Assembly: GCA_005778355.1 (NCBI GenBank)
Contig: SXON01000052.1
Span: forward strand, 1-36,290
From: Pseudomonadota bacterium
GTDB lineage: Bacteria > Myxococcota_A > UBA796 > SXON01
Length of the DNA: 36,290 bases
Direction: 5' to 3'
The translations under genes were made by a program, and so were the position numbers. The notes under the pieces are model-generated. The model saw only the letters and a list, made by a program, of their open reading frames with translations, had not been told where the DNA came from and made no database searches. Below, one piece after another: positions 14,334 through 22,827 of the stretch; within the stretch, counting starts at the first letter, position 1; each line of letters starts with the position of its first letter.

Positions 14334-17024
14334 ATGGACGCTTTTACCTGGGGGCCGCGCGACCGCGTGCGGCTCGACGAGCAAGGCCTGGTGCGCGCCG
14401 TGATTCATGGTGAGGCCCTGGTGCTCCACGCCCCAACCCCCGCCCACGCGGCATCGCAGTATCTCCGGCAGCGCGCGGACAAATTTGGCCTAGACCCGTC
14501 GGAATGCCCGGCATCGCCTGTGCTGATCGACAATACCTTCAGCGCTGCCCTCGGCCCCGAGTGGCGCGTCGCCAAGCTCGCCCTCCTGCCGCAGGGAGTC
14601 ACGGTCAATCTCACCCGCAGCAGGTACGGCCTCGCCTCCACCCGGGGCGGCATCGCCGTTCGCATGCGCCCCGACACGCCGGAGGGGGAGTATCACGTCC
14701 TGGGGGCGAGCCGTCGAGCCCGGCGCTCAGTCGGGCCGAGTCCCACCCAGGCGCAGGTCGACGACGCGCTCGCCTCGCCGCTCGCCTTCGCGCTCGGGAG
14801 CTTCCCCCCGTGCCCCGGTATCGGCCTGCACCCGCTCGGTCATGGGCTTCGACTCGCACCCGACACGCTGGGCTGCTGGGCACCGGCGCTCCGAAGCCAA
14901 CACGCGGTCGAGGCGATCTTGCGTGACGTCGCTGGGCAGTCGACCGATCCCCAGGCGCCCGACGAGGTGGTCCTCTTGCTCACGTGCCAGGTCACCGGTC
15001 CAGGAGGGCGGCCCCTCGGCATCTACCGGCTCGGCGTGCGCGTCCGCGACCAGCGGCTCAGCGGGCTGGAGCCCCTCGGCGCCGGGGCCACGGCTCGCGC
15101 CTTCGCGTGGGACCCGGTCTGCATGACGGGGGATGTCAGCCTGGGAATCAGGTCGAGCGACGCCGCCCTCAACCCCGCCAAGGAGCTCGTCACGCCCTTT
15201 GCGGTCGACCCGCCAGTTCTCGGCGAGTGGAGTCTCAAGGGAACGCGAGTCAAGGCCGTCCAGACCGGCTACGATGCGCCGCCGACGAGCACCACCGGTG
15301 ATTTCGATTTCACCGCCCGAACGTCGGACTTCGGCTATGTAAGCGCCTACTACCACGTGAACCACTGCCTGGAGCGGCTCGAGGAGATCGGCCTCGGCGT
15401 CGCCGGGCTCTTCGTGCACCAGACCGCCGCGAATGGCAACTGGCCGCTCCCTGTGACGCTCGCGAGCACGGCCGCCCTGGCCGAGACGCAGCCCAAGCCG
15501 TCGGGGCCGAACACGCTCGGTGCGAACCAAATCGTGTTCGACTTCCTCGACCCCGGGGCGCTGAACCCCGGCACCCTCTGGAGCGCCGCCGACGGGCACC
15601 TTGCATGGCACGAGGTGGCTGGGCACGTCACGCTGCTCAACCAGCTCGACACCGCCTACCTCGACTTCGCCCACTCCTTCGGCGACGGCATCGCCTCCGT
15701 TTTCGCCCATGCGCTCTCCGGCTACACGAGCGGGCTCACCTACCCTTGGACCGGAGGCCACCTGCCTCCGGATGGCATCTCCGCCCTCCCCAGACACCAC
15801 GATCTCGTCCCCGGCACGGGTAGCGCCAGTGCGTTGGACGCGGGGTGGGGCAGCCCCGACCAGGCACGTGTGGGCATCTACGACCCCTACCTCGGCGAGC
15901 AGTCGATGTCGTCGACCCTCCACCGGCTCTACCGCTCGCTGGGCGGTGACTCCAGTTCGAGCGCCCGGCGGCTCGAGGCCGCCCGGGTGACGACGTGGCT
16001 CGCAGTGGGGAGCATCGCCGGCCTCGCTGGCCTCAACGTTCCTGCCCACGCCGAGGCCTTCGAGGAGGGGATGGAATTGCAGGACGCCACGCCGTGGCCG
16101 GCGCTTGGGCTGGCCCCCGGCGCCTACCACAAGCCCGTCCGCTGGGCATTCGAGAAACAAGGCTGTTTCCGCGCGGGAGGAGGCACCTACGGCTACCACC
16201 TCCCCGGCTCGCCCCCCGACACCGACGTGTACGTCCAGGACGGCCGCTCGGGCGAGTACACCTACAGCTCGTCGTGGTGGTGGAAGGCGAAGGTGTGGAA
16301 TCGCCACGCAGCCGACGGGCAGACCGCACACCAGAAGCCGAAAGGCGGGGTGACCAACTACCTCTACGCGCGCGTGGGCAACCGAGGCGTCGGCGCCGTC
16401 GCCTACAAGGTCCACACCGTAGGCTGGTACGCACCCCTGCTCGCTGGGGGCACCTTCCCCACCGATTTCACACCGATCCCGGGTAGCTCGCCTGTCACCA
16501 CGCTCTCGTCGGGCCAGGAGAAGTACCTGCGGATTGCATGGACGCCGCCTTCGTCAAATGACTTCGCGCTGATGGTGGCCGCTCGACACGCCGACGACGG
16601 CGACAACACGCCCAGTTTCAGCGGCCCCAACACCATCGCGGTGCGGCGTCTGGTGCCCAACGACAACAACCTTGGTTTTCGCGTCCCGTGGATCGTCGGG
16701 CTCATGGCCGTGGCGCCGAACCGCTTCAAGTTCAGTGCCCCCGCGGAATTCCGTCTCTCGCTCGGCGCCGGGGGCACTTTCAAACAACTCGACATGACAT
16801 TCGCGGTGAGGCCCGCGAACGCAGGTACCTTCAGCGCAAAGCTCGCTCGCGCGATCGGCCTGGTGCCCCTCTCAGTGCCCATCACTCCGAGCCTGACCCA
16901 CGTGCGCGTGGACCCACAACCGTTCCCTGCGGCCGGCTGGATGGTCAACGAGTTCTGGGTCGGCGTCCAGTTCTTCGCCGACGGGACGCCGATCGGAGGT
17001 TCCATGGGTCTCGTGCGGCCTTGA
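14334..17024 (+). CDS. Large peptidase-like protein with altered HExxH-type motif
   Basis: This 896-residue protein lacks a clear signal peptide. The ATG at 14334 is chosen because homology-like sequence begins there and a -10-like element lies just upstream. The first ~130 residues resemble a fungalysin/thermolysin-type propeptide region (AASQYLRQRADKFGL, EWRVAKLALLPQGV). A central region around 420-560 resembles bacterial gluzincin-like proteins: AWHEVAGHVTLLNQ, FAHSFGDGIASVFAHAL, EQSMSSTLHRLYRSLGGDS. The expected zinc motif HExGH reads H426-E-V-A-G-H431, one residue too long for HExxH, so catalysis is doubtful. The last ~200 residues form beta-rich domains (VGNRGVGAVAYKVHTVGWY). It heads an operon with the kinase (TTGA overlap) and the Cys-rich protein. 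Function could be binding rather than cleavage. Confidence 0.7.
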   Translation: MDAFTWGPRDRVRLDEQGLVRAVIHGEALVLHAPTPAHAASQYLRQRADKFGLDPSECPASPVLIDNTFSAALGPEWRVAKLALLPQGVTVNLTRSRYGLASTRGGIAVRMRPDTPEGEYHVLGASRRARRSVGPSPTQAQVDDALASPLAFALGSFPPCPGIGLHPLGHGLRLAPDTLGCWAPALRSQHAVEAILRDVAGQSTDPQAPDEVVLLLTCQVTGPGGRPLGIYRLGVRVRDQRLSGLEPLGAGATARAFAWDPVCMTGDVSLGIRSSDAALNPAKELVTPFAVDPPVLGEWSLKGTRVKAVQTGYDAPPTSTTGDFDFTARTSDFGYVSAYYHVNHCLERLEEIGLGVAGLFVHQTAANGNWPLPVTLASTAALAETQPKPSGPNTLGANQIVFDFLDPGALNPGTLWSAADGHLAWHEVAGHVTLLNQLDTAYLDFAHSFGDGIASVFAHALSGYTSGLTYPWTGGHLPPDGISALPRHHDLVPGTGSASALDAGWGSPDQARVGIYDPYLGEQSMSSTLHRLYRSLGGDSSSSARRLEAARVTTWLAVGSIAGLAGLNVPAHAEAFEEGMELQDATPWPALGLAPGAYHKPVRWAFEKQGCFRAGGGTYGYHLPGSPPDTDVYVQDGRSGEYTYSSSWWWKAKVWNRHAADGQTAHQKPKGGVTNYLYARVGNRGVGAVAYKVHTVGWYAPLLAGGTFPTDFTPIPGSSPVTTLSSGQEKYLRIAWTPPSSNDFALMVAARHADDGDNTPSFSGPNTIAVRRLVPNDNNLGFRVPWIVGLMAVAPNRFKFSAPAEFRLSLGAGGTFKQLDMTFAVRPANAGTFSAKLARAIGLVPLSVPITPSLTHVRVDPQPFPAAGWMVNEFWVGVQFFADGTPIGGSMGLVRP

Positions 17025-19990
17025 GCGGAGAGTACATCCGCGTCATCGATCAGCGATACGGGATCTGTGGGCTTCTCGACTCGGGTGGCAGCGGTAACGT
17101 CTGGGACGCCGTCGACCTGCGCACGGGGGATCGGATCGCCCTAAAGACGATTCGCGTCGTCTCCACGGCCCACCGCGCCCGCGTCCGACGAGAGATCGGG
17201 GCCCTTCGTATGCTCCAGATCCCTGGTGTCGTGCGCCTGCACGATGTCGGCGAGTTCGCGGGGGAACCGTACATCGCGATGGAGAGGGTGTATGGAGCGA
17301 GGTTCCCGGGATCGGGCCACGGTCCCCGCGATTGGCGCCTGGTGGCGTTTGCCGCCCTGGAGCTGTGCGAAGTGTTGGCTCGCGTCCACGCCCTTGGGAT
17401 CGTGCATCGCGATTTGAAGCCCGGGAACGTGCTGGTGGAGCCAAGCGGCCGCGTGGTGCTCCTCGACTTCGGCCTCGCGCGCGGCCGTGAGCTTGCCGCC
17501 ACCGTGACGGAGCACGGGGGCGTCGTCGGCACCCCACGATACATGGCGCCCGAACAGTTCGCGGGCCGCCGGGTGGATGCGCGGGCCGACCTGTATGCAT
17601 TGGGCATGATGATCTACGAGGCGCTCGGCGGTGAACCACCGTCGCAGGCCGCCTTCGTTCGCCGGTGGCTGCATCGCACCGACCAGGAGGAGCCGCCCGG
17701 GGAGCTGTCGGCCGGGCCGCCGGAGTTGGCCGAGCTGGTTCGCGAGTTGATGCGGGAGCGACCCGAGGCTCGACCGGCCAACGCGGGTCTGGTTCTCGGG
17801 CGCCTTTCCGCGATCCTGGGGCAGGCCCGGCCACCCGCCCCGGCGCTTGCCTTCGTAGGCCGACAGGATGTCATCGGCGCCGTCCTGGACGACGTCGCTC
17901 GTGGGAAGGGGTGCGACATCTGGGGGCCGCCGGGCGCGGGCCGCACGCGACTTCTCACCCACCTCGCGGACCTCCTCCGCGGTCAGGGCCGGAGGGCCGT
18001 GGTGCTGTCGCCCGGTCAGCGACCCCTCCAGAGCCTCGCCGCTTTCGCTGTCGACCCTACCGCGCGGGCCAGCGGCATGGACAGCATCATCGCGTCGGTC
18101 CGTGCCAGCCTAGTCGGTGGGACCGTCATCCTGATGGACGACAACTCCACGATCGACCTGTGGAGTGCCAAGATCGTCGACATGTGCCGAGCCGATGGCG
18201 TCGTCATCCGTGTCCTCGACGCGCAGGGCGCCCACCAGCTCGGGGCGCTCACGAAGTCAGAGCTCGCGCAACTCCTCCTCGGCCCCGAGATGTTCGTGCA
18301 CCTACCGGAGGATGGCGCGGCGCTCTTGATGTCAAGAACCCGCGGGCACGCCCGGACCGTCGAGCAGGAAACCTCCGCCTGGGTGGCTGCAGGTCGGGCC
18401 GAGGTGGCGGGCGGCAAGCTCCGTCTCACCCGGACGGCGCTCGAGGAACTCGCCCAGGACTTTGCCCCCCTGCCCGCCGGTGCCGCGCCCCACGCCGACC
18501 CCAACCTGGCGGAGCCGCTCGCCGACCTCCTCGGCTGGGTTGTCCTCGCGGGAAGCACGGACCTGGCGACCCTCACGAGCGCAACGGGACTGGCGGAGTG
18601 GGAGGTCGCGATGGAGCTCGAGGAACTGGAGCGGCTGGGGCTCGTCCGCCGCGCAGGCGACGGGCTTATCGCTGCTCGCGCGGTGCCGATGGCCATGGAG
18701 TGGTGGCCCGAGGACCGTGTCTCCGCCATCCACCGCCGCCTCGCCCAGACCACCACCGACCGCCGCGCGCGGGCCCAGCACTACCTCGAGTGCGGGGAGC
18801 TGGAGTCCGCGGCCGAGAGTGCGCTCGACGCGGCGGAGTTCGAGGCTCAGGCCGGTCGACTCGGCCGCGCCCTGGCGACGCTGGCGGTGGTGCTCAGGGC
18901 GGCGCGGACTGGCGCGAACGCAGCCGTGGCGTGTCGCCTGGTGCCTGCGCTGGTGTCCCTCGCGCTTGCCGAGGGGAGTCCGGAGGCGCGTCGAGAAGCG
19001 GCCTGGCTGGCCGAGACCCCCGGCGGGTCCCCCGGCGCTCTCGATCTCCTGCGCGCCCGCGACGCGGCCACGGCCGGAGACTGGACGACCGCGTTCGCCA
19101 CCGCGAGCCGAGCGGTCACCGACGGCCACCGGGAGCTCTGGTGGCAGCGGGCAGCGCTGCTCGTTCGCTGCGCGATCGCCGGGCGACAGTCCGACCCGGC
19201 TCTCCTGCTCGACGACCTCGAGGCGAGCGCGCAGAGCGACGCGGATCGCGCCAGGTGCCTCACCTGGCGCGGGCTCTGGCTGTACGAGTCGGGGCGCTTC
19301 GCGGAGGCCGCTGAGTGTCACGGGCGCGCCGCCTCGCTCGACCGGACGCCCCGCCGCCTGCTCGCAGCCCTGCACAATCGCGGGATCAGCCTGCTCGAGC
19401 TCTTCGACTACCAGGGCGCGGGGCACGCAGCCGAAGCCCTCGTCTCCCTCGCGGCGGAGGCGCGACGGCCGGCCCTCGAACGCGATGGTGTCGTTCTCCG
19501 CTCGATCCTACGGTATCGTCTGGATCTCCCGGATCCAGACCTAGTGGAGGCCATTGCGGCTTCGCGATTCGTCGGCCCGGGCAACGCGCATCACAACCTC
19601 TGCCTCACCGCCGCAGCGCGTGCGTGGCGCGCCGGGGAGGCCGAGGCCGTAGCGCGCCATTGTCGCGAGGCGGCGCGCCCCGAGAACCTGGACGGGCGCA
19701 GTGGCCGAGCGATCCTGCCGCACGCGCTCCTCGTGGCTGCGGGCGAGGGCGACGTCGAGAGCGCGCGGGAATGCCTGCTGCGGGCGCGCAGCGAGTTGCC
19801 TCCGCGGCAGCGCATGCAGGCCGTGGCTCTCGTCGCCTCGCGCTTCCCCGCCGAGGCGGCCATCGACCTGATCGGCACAGCCGTGGATGCCGCCTCCATG
19901 CCAAGCGCGCACGCGGCGATTCGCCTCGAGCTGCTTGCGACGAGCGAGTGCTTGGCCTATGCTCGCGCCGCCATCGGAGGATCACCATGA
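17021..19990 (+). CDS. Ser/Thr protein kinase fused to ATPase-like and helical-repeat regions
   Basis: This 989-residue protein starts at TTG 17021, overlapping the upstream TGA; no better in-frame start precedes the kinase. The kinase domain (about 5-265) is complete: glycine loop LLDSGGSGNVW, Lys42 in IALKTI, HRDLKPGN (His129-Asp131), DFG at Asp149 and APE at 176-178. After it come VGRQDVIGAVLDDVARG and a P-loop GPPGAGRT (302-309), in which the Walker A lysine is Arg, and a Walker B-like VILMDD. This is the AAA/STAND-like arrangement of PknK-type kinases. From about 570 on, Ala-rich helical repeats resemble TPRs (AAESALDAAEFEAQAGRLG). No membrane span is seen, so it is cytoplasmic. The partners are probably the flanking operon products. 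Confidence 0.9.
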   Translation: MSGEYIRVIDQRYGICGLLDSGGSGNVWDAVDLRTGDRIALKTIRVVSTAHRARVRREIGALRMLQIPGVVRLHDVGEFAGEPYIAMERVYGARFPGSGHGPRDWRLVAFAALELCEVLARVHALGIVHRDLKPGNVLVEPSGRVVLLDFGLARGRELAATVTEHGGVVGTPRYMAPEQFAGRRVDARADLYALGMMIYEALGGEPPSQAAFVRRWLHRTDQEEPPGELSAGPPELAELVRELMRERPEARPANAGLVLGRLSAILGQARPPAPALAFVGRQDVIGAVLDDVARGKGCDIWGPPGAGRTRLLTHLADLLRGQGRRAVVLSPGQRPLQSLAAFAVDPTARASGMDSIIASVRASLVGGTVILMDDNSTIDLWSAKIVDMCRADGVVIRVLDAQGAHQLGALTKSELAQLLLGPEMFVHLPEDGAALLMSRTRGHARTVEQETSAWVAAGRAEVAGGKLRLTRTALEELAQDFAPLPAGAAPHADPNLAEPLADLLGWVVLAGSTDLATLTSATGLAEWEVAMELEELERLGLVRRAGDGLIAARAVPMAMEWWPEDRVSAIHRRLAQTTTDRRARAQHYLECGELESAAESALDAAEFEAQAGRLGRALATLAVVLRAARTGANAAVACRLVPALVSLALAEGSPEARREAAWLAETPGGSPGALDLLRARDAATAGDWTTAFATASRAVTDGHRELWWQRAALLVRCAIAGRQSDPALLLDDLEASAQSDADRARCLTWRGLWLYESGRFAEAAECHGRAASLDRTPRRLLAALHNRGISLLELFDYQGAGHAAEALVSLAAEARRPALERDGVVLRSILRYRLDLPDPDLVEAIAASRFVGPGNAHHNLCLTAAARAWRAGEAEAVARHCREAARPENLDGRSGRAILPHALLVAAGEGDVESARECLLRARSELPPRQRMQAVALVASRFPAEAAIDLIGTAVDAASMPSAHAAIRLELLATSECLAYARAAIGGSP

Positions 19991-21051
19991 ACTGGGCCAC
20001 ACTACTTTTCACTGCCTGCACTACGGACTGCAAGGAAGACTGCATCGACAAGGGCCAATGCATCGACCCGGCAAACTGCCCGCCGACCACCGCGTCCGCC
20101 GCAGACGTCCAGAAGTACATGGAAACCGTCGTGCCCGCAGGGAGCACCGACGGGTATTGGAGGAACTCATCTGGAACAACCGAGCCCTGGCCGATTGGGG
20201 CCCTGGAAAACCACGACGGTACCTATGATATCGTCGCTCGCCGTCCCGACCACAGTGGGGTGGGTTTTGTCATCGCGTCCGACGGCCTGCCGCTGACCGC
20301 GACCTCCACGCCGAAAGGGAACAACGAGGAGTACTTCTGCGGCAGCGCCGGTTTCAGCTGGCCCCAGTTCCTTGGCTCGACGCTCGCCTCGGGCGTGGTG
20401 GAATGGACGGTGATGCCGATGAGCGATGCCGAACCTCTCGCCTTTAGCTGTCGAGGAGCCCCGGTCCACCTCGACGGCACGTTCAACCCTGCAACGCCGC
20501 CGGGAACGCCCGACAACGACATGGAGAACACCGTGAGCTACGCGGGCTCGAAATCGTTTTTCGTTCAGAAGTGCGACATCAACGGCACCCCGACCAGCAA
20601 CCCCAAGGCATGTCCCGCTGCCGCACCTGGGCCGCACGTGCCACCCACGGGCGGGCGGGCCGTGAACCTCCTCCCGGGCGTGTACGACCTCAAGTCGTCG
20701 GCTTTCGACAAGGCCACTCGCACGTCAACCGTGGGCCAGGGCACGCTGCATGTCCGGCCCGTCGACACGGCCGCCAATCCCAACGCCAACTTCTTCCTGG
20801 AAACATACTGCGTGGATGCCAACTTTGGCTGGCCTCGCTTCAACTGGTTGAAGCACTCCACGTCGGCCGGAACGGGGCTGGTGGAGGGGTCGCTCACCGT
20901 CACGCCCGTCGCAACCAGCACGGCGCTTACCGCGACGCCGCTCGCGGCGAACCAAAACGTCACCTGCCCCGGAGGTTCGGTCCGGTATGACTACTGCTAC
21001 ACCAGGAACTACGACCGTAACGCCAACCCTCCGACCCCCCTTTGCCTCTGA
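19987..21051 (+). CDS. Cys-rich exported protein with duplicated WPxF domain
   Basis: This 354-residue protein is of unknown family. ATG 19987 overlaps the kinase stop (ATGA), and GGAGG at 19976-19980 gives 6-nt spacing. The start WATLLFTAC could be a minimal lipoprotein signal with Cys10, but it lacks the usual positive residues. It is followed by a Cys cluster (CTTDCKEDCIDKGQC, then CPP). Two related domains follow: FCGSAGFSWPQF (Trp125) then SGVVEWTVMPMS and SC; and YCVDANFGWPRF (Trp282) then GLVEGSLTVTPV and TC. That is a ~157-residue duplication with conserved Cys at both ends. Codon choice is less GC-biased than in its neighbours, hinting at recent transfer. It is likely the envelope partner of the kinase operon. 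Confidence 0.75.
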   Translation: MNWATLLFTACTTDCKEDCIDKGQCIDPANCPPTTASAADVQKYMETVVPAGSTDGYWRNSSGTTEPWPIGALENHDGTYDIVARRPDHSGVGFVIASDGLPLTATSTPKGNNEEYFCGSAGFSWPQFLGSTLASGVVEWTVMPMSDAEPLAFSCRGAPVHLDGTFNPATPPGTPDNDMENTVSYAGSKSFFVQKCDINGTPTSNPKACPAAAPGPHVPPTGGRAVNLLPGVYDLKSSAFDKATRTSTVGQGTLHVRPVDTAANPNANFFLETYCVDANFGWPRFNWLKHSTSAGTGLVEGSLTVTPVATSTALTATPLAANQNVTCPGGSVRYDYCYTRNYDRNANPPTPLCL

Positions 21052-21059
21052 TTCACCGG

Positions 21060-21065
21060 GGTTAG
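21060..21065 (+). promoter_or_regulatory. GGTTAG start-proximal element of nadA
   Basis: CCGGGGTTAG ends 10 nt before the nadA start, within a 24-bp gap. It matches CCGGGTTAG or CCCGGTTAG before other genes and may be the -10 of a near-leaderless promoter. Confidence 0.45.
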
Positions 21066-21075
21066 CTCAGGCGGC

Positions 21076-22014
21076 ATGACCCCCGGCCTTCCGCACGACC
21101 TCCTCGGCGCCATCGAGGATCTCCGCAAAGCACGCAACGCGGTGATCCTCGCGCACTACTACCAGGAGCCCGACATCCAGGACGTCGCCGACTACATCGG
21201 CGACTCCTTGCAGCTCGCGCGCGCCGCGCAGAAGACCAGCGCCGACGTGATCCTCTTCTGCGGCGTGCACTTCATGGCGGAAACCGCGAAGATCCTCAAC
21301 CCCGAGCGCATCGTGCTGATCCCCGACATGGCAGCCGGCTGCTCGCTCGCCGATGCCTGTCCCGCGCCGATGCTCCAGCGCCTCAAGGACAAGCACCCCG
21401 GCGCGAAGGTCGTGTCCTACATCAACTGCTCGGCCGCCGTGAAGGCCATCTCCGACATCATCTGCACCTCGTCCAACGCCGAGCGCGTGGTGCGATCCAT
21501 CCCCGAGAACGAGCGCATCATCTTCGCGCCCGACCGCAACCTCGGCGCCTACGTCGCCAAGCAAACCAGTCGCGACATGATCCTGTGGCCCGGCACCTGC
21601 ATCGTCCACGAGACCTTCTCCGAGCGCAAGCTCATCGAGCTCGTGTCGAAGCACCCGCGCGCCCGCGTGGTCGCCCACCCCGAGTGCGAACCCACGCTGT
21701 TGCAGCACGCTCACTTCATCGGCAGCACCAGCGCGCTGCTCGACTACGTGAAGAACACCGACGCCCCCACCTTCATCGTGGCCACCGAGCCCGGCATTCT
21801 CCACCAGATGAAGAAGGCGGCGCCCGAGAAGGAGCTCATCCCGCTCCCCGGCCAGGACGAGTCTTGCTCGTGCAACGAGTGCCCGCACATGAAGCGGAAC
21901 ACGCTCGAGAAGATGTACCTGGCGTTGCGCGACCTGCAGCCGCGGCTCGAGATGGATGAGGCGCTCCGCCTCGCTGCGAAGCGCCCGCTCGACGCGATGC
22001 TCGCGTTGCCCTGA
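21076..22014 (+). CDS. nadA: Quinolinate synthase NadA
   Basis: This 312-residue enzyme condenses iminoaspartate with dihydroxyacetone phosphate to quinolinate, the first ring of de novo NAD synthesis, using an oxygen-sensitive [4Fe-4S] cluster. Family marks are [37 protein letters not shown] and [12 protein letters not shown], with cluster-type cysteines in [17 protein letters not shown] and CSCNECPHM. Length and all three internal repeats are normal for the family. No nadB or nadC is adjacent. Its stop is 4 bp from the converging outer-membrane-like gene. The ATG at 21076 is 10 nt after the GGTTAG element. Confidence 0.96.
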   Translation: MTPGLPHDLLGAIEDLRKARNAVILAHYYQEPDIQDVADYIGDSLQLARAAQKTSADVILFCGVHFMAETAKILNPERIVLIPDMAAGCSLADACPAPMLQRLKDKHPGAKVVSYINCSAAVKAISDIICTSSNAERVVRSIPENERIIFAPDRNLGAYVAKQTSRDMILWPGTCIVHETFSERKLIELVSKHPRARVVAHPECEPTLLQHAHFIGSTSALLDYVKNTDAPTFIVATEPGILHQMKKAAPEKELIPLPGQDESCSCNECPHMKRNTLEKMYLALRDLQPRLEMDEALRLAAKRPLDAMLALP

Positions 22015-22018
22015 GTCC

Positions 22019-22786
22019 CTACGGGTTGTAGCCGACCGTCAGCACCGGCGTGCTGTAGGTGCCCGCCGAGGTGTACAGCGTGCTGTACCCGATCTCGCCC
22101 TTGAAGTCGCCGATCTTCAGGCCAGCGCCCACGCGCCACTCGAACTCGTCGCCCAGCGGCACCTCGCCGGCGTCGGGCTTGCGGCTGTCGTCGAAGTACC
22201 AGGACGGCGTGACGCCCGCCGTGCCGTAGTACTTCTTCGGGCCCACCTTGATGTCGACCGGGATCTGGGCACCGAGCGCGGGAGCGAGGATGTCCTTGCC
22301 GGTGTTGGTGTTGGTTTGCCCGTTGTAGGTGATCGCGAGGCCGCCACCAGCACCCCAGTACTCGGCCCGGTAGGCCAGCGTGTTGCCGAGGTGCACGTCG
22401 AAACCTTCGACCCCCTCGCCGGTGATGTAGGCGCCACCCACGTACAAGTTGCCTTCAAGCTCTTTTTTTGTGTAGATGACGCCGACGTCGGCGCCCGCAG
22501 TGACCGCGGTGCCGCCCGAGGTGTCGATCTGCACACCGCCGCCGGGCGACACGTAGGGCTCGATGGTGAAGCCTGCGATCTTGGTCTTCTTCTCGTCCTT
22601 GTCCTTGTCCTTGTCCTTGCCGTCCTTGTCCTTGTCTTTGTCCTTGTCTTTGCCGTCCTTGTCCTTGTCCTTCTTCTTGCCGGCCGCGTCCTCGCTCACG
22701 GGATCGACCGCGACCTCGGAGAGCGAGGGGACGACGAGCTCGTTGGCGAGCACGGGGTGGACAATCATGAGCAGGGCGCTGAGCAT
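22019..22786 (-). CDS. Outer-membrane-like protein with Lys/Asp repeat spacer
   Basis: This 255-residue protein is probably exported. The ATG at 22786 is chosen over the longer open frame because GGAGGAG lies about 8 nt upstream and a signal peptide follows at once (LSALLMIVHPVLA, cleavage near ALAN-type VLAN). Residues ~35-67 are an almost pure Lys/Asp tract (KDKDKD units with Gly-Lys breaks). The remaining ~185 residues form alternating strands typical of a small beta-barrel (NLYVGGAYITGEGVEGF, LAYRAEYWGAGGGLAITY, EWRVGAGLKIGDFKGEIGY) ending LTVGYNP. The charged tract may bind metal or peptidoglycan, or simply space the barrel. It is divergent from the atypical kinase with only 41 bp between. 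No family is recognised. Confidence 0.75.
   Translation of the reverse strand: MLSALLMIVHPVLANELVVPSLSEVAVDPVSEDAAGKKKDKDKDGKDKDKDKDKDGKDKDKDKDEKKTKIAGFTIEPYVSPGGGVQIDTSGGTAVTAGADVGVIYTKKELEGNLYVGGAYITGEGVEGFDVHLGNTLAYRAEYWGAGGGLAITYNGQTNTNTGKDILAPALGAQIPVDIKVGPKKYYGTAGVTPSWYFDDSRKPDAGEVPLGDEFEWRVGAGLKIGDFKGEIGYSTLYTSAGTYSTPVLTVGYNP
22595..22672 (-). repeat. In-frame hexanucleotide array (GTCCTT / AAGGAC)
   Basis: About 12 hexamers (GTCCTT or GTCTTT on the + strand), broken twice by GCC, encode the Lys-Asp tract. Copy-number change would alter tract length by whole Lys-Asp pairs without a frameshift. Confidence 0.85.
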
Positions 22787-22805
22787 CGGCTGGACTCCTC
22801 CGGTC

Positions 22806-22814
22806 GGATTATCC
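22806..22814. promoter_or_regulatory. Shared A/T core between divergent genes
   Basis: In the 41-bp divergent gap the only A/T-rich segment is GGATTATCC. Read on the minus strand it gives CCGGATAAT (-10-like GATAAT, 21 nt before 22786). On the plus strand it gives GATTAT, 15 nt before 22828. It may serve both directions. Confidence 0.4.
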
Positions 22815-22827
22815 GGGTGTACGACAC

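Noticed and set aside
14727..16415. Minus-strand open frame of 562 codons opposite the peptidase-like gene
   Set aside because: It has a biased Val/Gly/Ala/Arg composition and no motif, while the + strand frame has recognisable family segments and coupled neighbours.
21056..21075. GGGGTTAGCTCAGGCGG resembling the 5' part of a tRNA (D-arm)
   Set aside because: The nadA reading frame begins at once, with no anticodon arm, T-arm or acceptor complement following.
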